Below, piece by piece: positions 13,778-17,512 of a stretch of DNA of 17,512 bases (within the stretch, counting starts at the first letter, position 1; every line of letters starts with the position of its first letter). The notes below the pieces were generated by a model that did no database searches, was not told where the DNA came from, and was given only the letters and a program-made list of their open reading frames with translations. Both the position numbers and the translations under genes were made by a program. The stretch lies in the NCBI GenBank assembly GCA_050180235.1, contig JBFXEJ010000119.1, positions 1-17,512 of the forward strand. The letters run 5' to 3'. The stretch comes from JAABRU01 sp050180235. GTDB lineage: Bacteria > Desulfobacterota > Desulfobacteria > Desulfobacterales > Desulfococcaceae.

Positions 13778-13835
13778 TCTGACTGGTGAGACAAAATCAT
13801 ACGGATTTGCAAAAGCTTAACAGGCCGTAGAATTT

Positions 13836-14001
13836 TTGGATAGCGGGTCAAATCAGTTGATTCTGAAATTCCCCTCCCCCGGCGGGAGGGTCAGGGGATG
13901 GGGAAACTGCCCTGAAGTTATACATTTTTTCCAACATCCCCCCGCCCTCAGGGGAGGGGATAGTCTTTTCCGCATCATCAGCCGGTTTGACCCACTGCCA
14001 A
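13836..14001. mobile_element. MITE-like palindromic element
   Basis: Outer inverted repeats TTGGATAGCGGGTCAAA (13836-13852) and TTTGACCCACTGCCAA (13986-14001) match with a one-base gap. Inside are GC-rich arms, CCCCTCCCCCGGCGGGAGGG on one side and CCCTCAGGGGAGGGGA on the other. AATTTTT occurs across both boundaries (13831-13837 and 14000-14006), compatible with a target duplication. It is unrelated to the ACTGATG-ended elements. Confidence 0.55.
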
Positions 14002-14228
14002 TTTTTGAATACTGCGGTATTTAAGGCAGTATTTATTTCAAGCTGTTCTGTCACCTTTTTGACCCCCACCGCCTTTTTCAGATGAGGGTGATGAGCAAAG
14101 TCATCGATCTTTTTCCGGGAAAGCTGTCTGTTCTTTCCGATATGAACCGCCTTTGTTTTAGGGCATTCAGCCTGCCTGACGGAACAGTTCACCTCTGCCT
14201 CACGGGCATCAGAAAAAAAATCCTGCAA
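13848..14228 (-). pseudogene. Unrecognised small ORF whose 3' end is replaced by a MITE-like element
   Basis: The minus frame from TTG 14228 encodes SDAREAEVNCSVRQAECPKT and later DDFAHHPHLKKAVGVKKVTE, then runs into the element at 14007. Removing the element and one AATTTTT copy restores a short ending, KNSTAC and stop. The coding look is moderate, there is no ribosome-binding site, and an in-frame TGA lies five codons upstream of the TTG. It may be a remnant or chance ORF; I do not recognise the product. Confidence 0.3.
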
Positions 14229-14720
14229 ATATTTTTTTCAGAAACTCATTTTACACCGGTAGCCATTGGTTTTATACAATGCGGAATGCAAATCCGGAGG
14301 AGTGCAAAAATTAAGCGGAGCGGTTTTCTGCACACGCTGAACCCCGGAAAAACTGACAATATTGGATCAAACCAATGGCGAATTGGTATCCTCTATGTCT
14401 GAATCAGGAAATGGGAGAGAAACCGGAAAAACAAATCGGAGATTTCTGACAAAAAAAGCTGTCTCCTTATACATGAAACAGCTTTTTTACCTTTTATATT
14501 ACCCGGCCGGAAGTTTTGGTGTATCAGGAAAAAAAACGGGTTTCCTGAAAAGATGTATATATACTGATCCAATTTTGGTTTTTTTGCTGCACAGAAATTG
14601 CTTTGACCGTCAGTCAAAGGCATTTGGGAACCGGGTTATAAGAAATTGTTCGGATTTTCGAAAAAATCAAATATTCAATGTCATAATTGCGGGCCAAGTA
14701 TTCCCATAAAAACTGAAAAG
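14229..14720. other. Gene-free stretch before the cassette array
   Basis: No supported gene. It contains the terminator-like hairpin at 14452-14488. The left boundary of the cassette array is near 14720. Confidence 0.5.
14452..14488. terminator. Terminator-like hairpin
   Basis: AAAAAAGCTGT (14452-14462) pairs with ACAGCTTTTTT (14478-14488) around a 15-nt loop; the A- and T-runs make it usable on both strands. Confidence 0.6.
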
Positions 14721-14753
14721 CTGGTTAAACGGCTTCTGTCTGTATCCCATGTG

Positions 14754-14963
14754 CTATTGCATTTTAAACCCGACAACTTTTTTCTCGGATTGAAAACTTA
14801 ACTTATTTGGCAATTTTTGATAATTAAAAGATATTCCATATTTTTGGCACAACAGCTTTACTGATTCATGAGTTTTTCTAAAATAGTCATGAATATCAAT
14901 ACTATCGACAGATAATCTTTTTTGCACTTTAAATTTTTCAATCAATAAATCATTTTTAATCAT
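14754..14963 (-). CDS. Small unknown cassette protein, copy 1
   Basis: 69 residues from the ATG at 14963, which has GAGGAGG 6 nt upstream; the longer GTG reading (14978) overlaps that site and is rejected. Lys/Ser-rich, soluble, with segment KFKVQKRLSVDSIDIHDYF and an ending in SEKKVVGFKMQ. I do not recognise it. The second copy differs at only a few residues (R/I, K/N, F/C), and both frames are intact, which suggests the protein is real. It follows the methylase fragment by about 29 bp in the same cassette. Confidence 0.6.
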   Translation of the reverse strand: MIKNDLLIEKFKVQKRLSVDSIDIHDYFRKTHESVKLLCQKYGISFNYQKLPNKLSFQSEKKVVGFKMQ

Positions 14964-14992
14964 TTTGTTCCTCCTCACTAAAAAGGATGTCT

Positions 14993-15148
14993 TTATTTTT
15001 TTAATAAGTTAGACATAATACTGATCGCCGCAGTTCCGGCGAACGGTTCTACAATCCGCCTTACTTTTTTAGGGAAATATTTAAGAATAACCGGGGCTAA
15101 ATTACGTTTACTACCCTGATATTATATAGTATGCGGAAGATTTCTCAT
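14993..15148 (-). pseudogene. D12-class adenine methylase N-terminal fragment, copy 1 (nonsense codon)
   Basis: The ATG at 15148 starts MRNLPHTI, then TAA at codon 9 (15124-15122), then YQGSKRNLAPVILKYFPKKV and IVEPFAGTAAISIM to TAA at 14995. This is the N-terminus of a Dam/D12-type N6-adenine methylase, with the GSKR motif and SAM-binding EPFAGTAA. The other copy reads CAA at codon 9, so the stop is a C-to-T change. About 80% of a normal methylase is absent. Confidence 0.7.
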
Positions 15149-15166
15149 TATTTTTCCAGTTCAAAT

Positions 15167-15228
15167 GGTTAACACTGAATTAAGCGGCGGGCGGCTTTTT
15201 GCCCGTCCGCTTGAATGACGGGTTAGCC
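15167..15228 (-). other. attC recombination site 1
   Basis: On the minus strand it reads GGCTAACCCGTCATTCAAGC, an inner hairpin GGACGGGC/GCCCGCC around AAAAA, then CCGCTTAATTCAGTGTTAAC. The boxes (CTAAC at one end, GTTAACC at the other) and the near-palindromic arms TCAAGCGG/CCGCTTAA are those of integron attC sites. Length 62 bp. Confidence 0.85.
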
Positions 15229-15237
15229 TTTTTATGA

Positions 15238-15633
15238 TTACCTGCTGAGATACTCATTTAAGATTTCTTCCAAAATATCGCCTATATTTGGAATATCAGT
15301 CTGTATTATACTGTCTCCGGTATGTTTATGTTCATTAAATCCGAGAGCAGGCTTATGCAGCGCATTGTCATACCGGAACAGTAATCCTGCGTTTCTGTCC
15401 TGATAATGGAATGAGTAGGCTTTTTTATCGTAATGATAACGTAAGTCCAGATATTCCCTGAAAAAAAGTGCTGATTCGTCAGAAAAAATGATTTTCCCTT
15501 TTATAAAACCGATTTTTTCGCTTCTGAAATCACACAGAACTTCGGACGATACAATGAATCCTGTCCGGGAAGAATCATTGACAACTTCTGTAACTTCAGA
15601 CAGACAGTCTTTGAGGAATATATTCGATTTCAT
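15238..15633 (-). CDS. DUF6516 (TumE-like) family toxin
   Basis: 131 residues from the ATG at 15633; an upstream TTG reading lies deep in the antitoxin gene and is rejected. The motif DESALFFREYLDLRYHYDKK followed by AYSFHYQDRNAGLLFRYDNA and HKHTGD is the core of DUF6516 proteins, reported as toxins of two-gene modules. The C-terminal helix IGDILEEILNEYL is also typical. It overlaps the antitoxin gene by 38 bp in another frame, so translation is coupled. Mode of action is not evident from sequence. Confidence 0.75.
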   Translation of the reverse strand: MKSNIFLKDCLSEVTEVVNDSSRTGFIVSSEVLCDFRSEKIGFIKGKIIFSDESALFFREYLDLRYHYDKKAYSFHYQDRNAGLLFRYDNALHKPALGFNEHKHTGDSIIQTDIPNIGDILEEILNEYLSR

Positions 15634-15901
15634 GCAATGCCCGCAATTCTTCAAGAAGAGCTTCCCGAAGTCTGAGTTCCCCCATCCAGCTTATATAATC
15701 CTCGTCTCCTCCGGCTAAGTCTTCCGCTGTATATGAGCTGAGAAACCTGTCCGAAGGTATATTATATTTTTTTTCAAATCTGTGTATCTCCTGCTCAGTT
15801 CTGCGGAATCCGATTTCCGTCCGTTTCATGTTCGCTGCTATAGCGTCCTGAATGACCGGAATTATATCATTCCTATCAGATGTTATCTGTAATCTGACCA
15901 T
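15596..15901 (-). CDS. Antitoxin partner of the DUF6516 toxin
   Basis: 101 residues. AAGAGG lies about 6 nt before the ATG. Helical and acidic, with MKRTEIGFRRTEQEIHRFEK and YIPSD-like spacer, then GELRLREALLEELRALHEIE. Proteins of this type regularly precede DUF6516 toxins, which is the basis of the call. The gene begins 23 bp inside its cassette, just after the neighbouring attC site, as cassette ORFs usually do. Confidence 0.7.
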   Translation of the reverse strand: MVRLQITSDRNDIIPVIQDAIAANMKRTEIGFRRTEQEIHRFEKKYNIPSDRFLSSYTAEDLAGGDEDYISWMGELRLREALLEELRALHEIEYIPQRLSV

Positions 15902-15923
15902 TTTATTCCTCTTTATTCTGCAA

Positions 15924-15988
15924 GGCTAACAACGAGCTAGCCGGCAGGGCGGCTTGTCCGCCCTGTCCGGTGCAACGGCTGGTTAAAC
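15924..15988 (-). other. attC recombination site 2
   Basis: On the minus strand it opens with GTTTAAC, a perfect RYYYAAC box, then arms with inner GGACAGGGCGG/CCGCCCTGCC around ACAAG, and closes GTTGTTAGCC. 65 bp. It ends the second cassette copy; the corresponding site of copy 1 is cut off after its GTTTAAC box at 14724-14730. Confidence 0.85.
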
Positions 15989-16011
15989 GGCTTCTGTCTG
16001 TATTCCATGTG

Positions 16012-16221
16012 CTATTGCATTTTAAACCCGACAACTTTTTTCTCGGATTGACAACTTAACTTATTTGGCAATTTTTGATAATTAAAAGATATTCCATAGT
16101 TTTGGCACAACAGCTTTACTGATTCATGAGTTTTTATAAAATAGTCATGAATATCAATACTATCGACAGATAATCTTTTTTGCACTTTAAATTTTTCAAT
16201 CAATAAATCATTTTTAATCAT
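16012..16221 (-). CDS. Small unknown cassette protein, copy 2
   Basis: 69 residues, near-identical to the product at 14754-14963. Differences include Ile for Arg in the DYFIKTH segment, Asn for Lys in CQNYG and Cys for Phe in KLSCQSE. The ribosome-binding site is altered to GAGTAGG from GAGGAGG, so expression may be weaker. No family recognised. Confidence 0.6.
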   Translation of the reverse strand: MIKNDLLIEKFKVQKRLSVDSIDIHDYFIKTHESVKLLCQNYGISFNYQKLPNKLSCQSEKKVVGFKMQ

Positions 16222-16250
16222 TTTGTTCCTACTCACTAAAAAGGATGTCT

Positions 16251-16406
16251 TTATTTTTTTAATAAGTTAGACATAATACTGATCGCCGCAGTTCCGGCGA
16301 ACGGCTTTACAATCCGCCTTACTTTTTTAGGGAAATATTTAAGAATAACCGGGGCTAAATTACGTTTACTACCCTGATATTGTATAGTATGCGGAAAATT
16401 CCTCAT
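16251..16406 (-). CDS. D12-class adenine methylase N-terminal fragment, copy 2 (open frame)
   Basis: 51 residues from ATG 16406: MRNFPHTIQYQGSKRNLAPV, then ILKYFPKKVRRIVKPFAGTA and a short end. The frame is open where copy 1 has a stop, but the conserved Glu of the SAM-binding EPFAG motif is Lys here. Only the first fifth of a D12 methylase is present, so catalysis is not expected. It starts 19 bp after the attC box, a normal position for a cassette ORF. Confidence 0.6.
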   Translation of the reverse strand: MRNFPHTIQYQGSKRNLAPVILKYFPKKVRRIVKPFAGTAAISIMSNLLKK

Positions 16407-16424
16407 TATTTTTCCAGTTCAAAT

Positions 16425-16504
16425 GGCTAACGCAGAGGTAAGCGGCTCAAAGGGGTGGAGCGATAGCGGAACCCCTTTGAGTCCGCTTGAGCGCCGGGTT
16501 AGAA
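16425..16504 (-). other. attC recombination site 3
   Basis: On the minus strand it reads TTCTAACCCGGCGCTCAAGC, then an 11-bp perfect inner stem CTCAAAGGGGT/ACCCCTTTGAG, then GCCGCTTACCTCTGCGTTAG. Both end boxes and the CAAGCGG/CCGCTT arms are classic for attC. 80 bp. Confidence 0.88.
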
Positions 16505-16531
16505 TCATTTTGTTTTATATCAATATTTTAT

Positions 16532-17365
16532 CTATCTCTGTATCACTTCAAAATCAAAATATACTCTTCTAATATCAGAGTAACGAGCTTTGACTGTACC
16601 AATATTGATAGTTTGACTGTTTGCCGACCTTTTAATTAAAGAGAAATCCAATTCTTTTGAGTTATAATCAAGCACTTTAATTTCGTTAATTGGTTTAAAA
16701 GTATATTTCTCCTTAAAAGAGAAGGATACTATATCAGATACAGAATTTGGATTTGCGTTGCGTGAAGATATTGTTGCGACTACCTTTTCTGAATTTTCCC
16801 AATTAATTGAAACTTCAGTATCAAAAGAATCATTAGTATCTCTTCCTTCTGATCCATTATTATGAAACCATGCAAAAATCCTAACCTGATCGCCAATTTT
16901 TAAATTTTTCCGGTCATGATAGTATTTATTATCTTGGTTGATTTTTTTTACAGTCAAAAAGTCTCTTTCATCACAATATGACAATAATTCTTGGTAATTT
17001 GGCTTTTTCATTAAAAATTCGAAAAGTTCATCATGACAACCATGTTTATCCGATTCCGGATCACATTCTATTTCGTCAGGATGTGGTAACCATCCCCGAC
17101 TATAGCCCATAGCTGTATCATCAACATAGCGATTAAATTCGACTGAGTTTCCTAATCCATGGTATTTAAATTCAAATTTATTGAGATAGTTCTTGCTCAT
17201 GGGCGATAGTTCAGTGCTAAATATTTTTTTACCTGAAGGATCATAAAGAGATTGAATACCACTTCTATCGGGAAAATAATCATTAGTACCTGCAATTGAA
17301 AGGCAAGAGAATTTTACCATAAAAATCAGTGCGATTACAACGCTACCAACTATTCTTTGTTCCAT
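16532..17365 (-). CDS. Secreted protein of unknown function in a cassette
   Basis: 277 residues. The first 26 form a signal peptide: MEQR, a hydrophobic core IVGSVVIALIFMV, and cleavage probably after SIAG. The mature part is polar and strand-rich. A segment LKIGDQVRIFAWFHNNGSEG followed by DTEVSINW resembles the beta-sandwich repeats of extracellular proteins. Cysteines in ECDPESDKHGCHDE and SYCDERD could form disulfides. No named family recognised. GGAGG lies 10 nt before the ATG. AT-rich relative to the housekeeping genes. The IS at the right edge begins about 22 bp before the gene and may separate it from its original promoter. Confidence 0.7.
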   Translation of the reverse strand: MEQRIVGSVVIALIFMVKFSCLSIAGTNDYFPDRSGIQSLYDPSGKKIFSTELSPMSKNYLNKFEFKYHGLGNSVEFNRYVDDTAMGYSRGWLPHPDEIECDPESDKHGCHDELFEFLMKKPNYQELLSYCDERDFLTVKKINQDNKYYHDRKNLKIGDQVRIFAWFHNNGSEGRDTNDSFDTEVSINWENSEKVVATISSRNANPNSVSDIVSFSFKEKYTFKPINEIKVLDYNSKELDFSLIKRSANSQTINIGTVKARYSDIRRVYFDFEVIQR

Positions 17366-17387
17366 AATTAACTATCCTCCATTTTTT

Positions 17388-17512
17388 GGTAGTGGGACTT
17401 TTCATGCTGATAAACTTATGCTATACTGCTCCCGTTTTTCTCAACATGCCATTGCCGAAGGAGCAGAAAAATGATTGCAGCAAAATGCCGCCGCTGCGGC
17501 AGTGAAAATATC
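17388..17512 (+). mobile_element. Left end of an insertion sequence, possibly IS1-like (cut by window edge)
   Basis: GGTAGTGGGACTTTTCATG at 17388 looks like an IS terminus. About 80 bp on, a gene starts at 17471 after AAGGAG: MIAAKCRRCGSENI, a CxxC zinc-ribbon opening like InsA of IS1-type transposases. Only 14 codons are visible, so the family is provisional. Confidence 0.5.
17471..17512 (+). CDS. Zinc-ribbon transposase N-terminus (partial)
   Basis: The ATG has AAGGAG 7 nt upstream. The 14 visible residues include C-R-R-C-G-S, typical of the zinc ribbon at the start of IS1-type and some other transposases. The gene runs off the window. Confidence 0.5.
   Translation, partial: MIAAKCRRCGSENI

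Larger units (their letters stand above)
14720..15176 (-). repeat. Long direct repeat, copy 1 (duplicated cassette)
   Basis: This segment and 15978-16434 are near-identical, with a constant offset of 1258 bp. The match begins in GCTGGTTAAACGGCTTCTG and ends in AGTTCAAATGG before the neighbouring attC diverges. About a dozen differences are visible. Confidence 0.9.
15978..16434 (-). repeat. Long direct repeat, copy 2 (duplicated cassette)
   Basis: Partner of 14720-15176. This copy has a complete attC at its 3' side and retains an unbroken methylase fragment. Confidence 0.9.
14720..17387 (-). mobile_element. Integron-type gene cassette array without a visible integrase
   Basis: Five minus-strand cassette ORF groups are punctuated by three attC-like sites, each located 3' of a cassette ORF on the minus strand, which is the normal ORF-attC order. 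From right to left: secreted protein + attC (16425-16504); methylase fragment and small ORF + attC (15924-15988); antitoxin-toxin pair + attC (15167-15228); second copy of the methylase fragment and small ORF, ending at 14720 with only the first attC box. No intI is present between 14720 and 17387. It may lie beyond the right edge behind the IS, or the array may be a detached attC cluster (CALIN). Confidence 0.8.

Noticed and set aside
14720..16434. CRISPR array from the repeated segments
   Set aside because: There are only two long repeats of about 457 bp, with coding content and attC boundaries; no short regularly spaced repeats exist in the window.

Overview
The window looks like chromosome from a delta-proteobacterial lineage (Desulfobacterota, probably a sulfate-reducer relative). 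This is inference from gene content: a DUF3786 protein, a DsrE-like protein, two apparent selenoproteins, FolE2, a short single-chain phosphatidylserine decarboxylase and many short dispersed repeats. No rRNA or marker gene fixes the taxonomy.

Layout. 1-108 is the 3' end of an IS110-type transposase. 175-3158 is a minus-strand run of stress/defence genes: an orphan CopG/BrnA-like antitoxin, a RelB/RelE-type pair, a YefM/YoeB pair split by a MITE-like element, a MntA-type nucleotidyltransferase with only the C-terminal remnant of its HepT partner, and a Uma2-type nuclease. 3159-3736 holds repeats only. 3737-4897 (minus) encodes a YkgJ-type cysteine-cluster protein and an uncharacterised protein. 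5074-7108 (plus) encodes a DUF3786 protein, phosphatidylserine decarboxylase and two overlapping genes that each carry an in-frame UGA. 7251-9716 is an AT-rich, decaying restriction-modification island. 10098-13777 is a conserved housekeeping block: asd, greA, rpoZ, a ttcA-family gene and folE2. 13778-14720 holds repeats and weak ORFs. 14720-17387 is an integron-type cassette array on the minus strand, with three attC sites, a duplicated cassette, a two-gene toxin-antitoxin cassette and a secreted-protein cassette. The right edge is the start of another insertion sequence, possibly IS1-like.

The strongest observation is the selenoprotein pair at 6531-7108. A thioredoxin-fold-like protein (89 aa, U14-x-x-C17) overlaps by ATGA a DsrE-like protein (103 aa, U67-x-x-C70). 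Each UGA is followed at 19-20 nt by a small hairpin whose apical loop contains GG, as in bacterial SECIS elements. Reading these UGAs as stops truncates or splits both genes. Gene overlap and matching UxxC centres suggest a selenium-dependent redox or sulfur-relay pair, probably co-transcribed with psd.

The second system is the cassette array. Its attC sites have conserved boxes and arms, all in one orientation, with no integrase in view. One cassette occurs twice, about 1258 bp apart; it carries the N-terminus of a D12-class adenine methylase and a small unknown ORF. The third is a MITE-like element that sits exactly between yefM and yoeB, with a 5-bp target duplication, leaving a stop codon for one gene and a possible start codon for the other.
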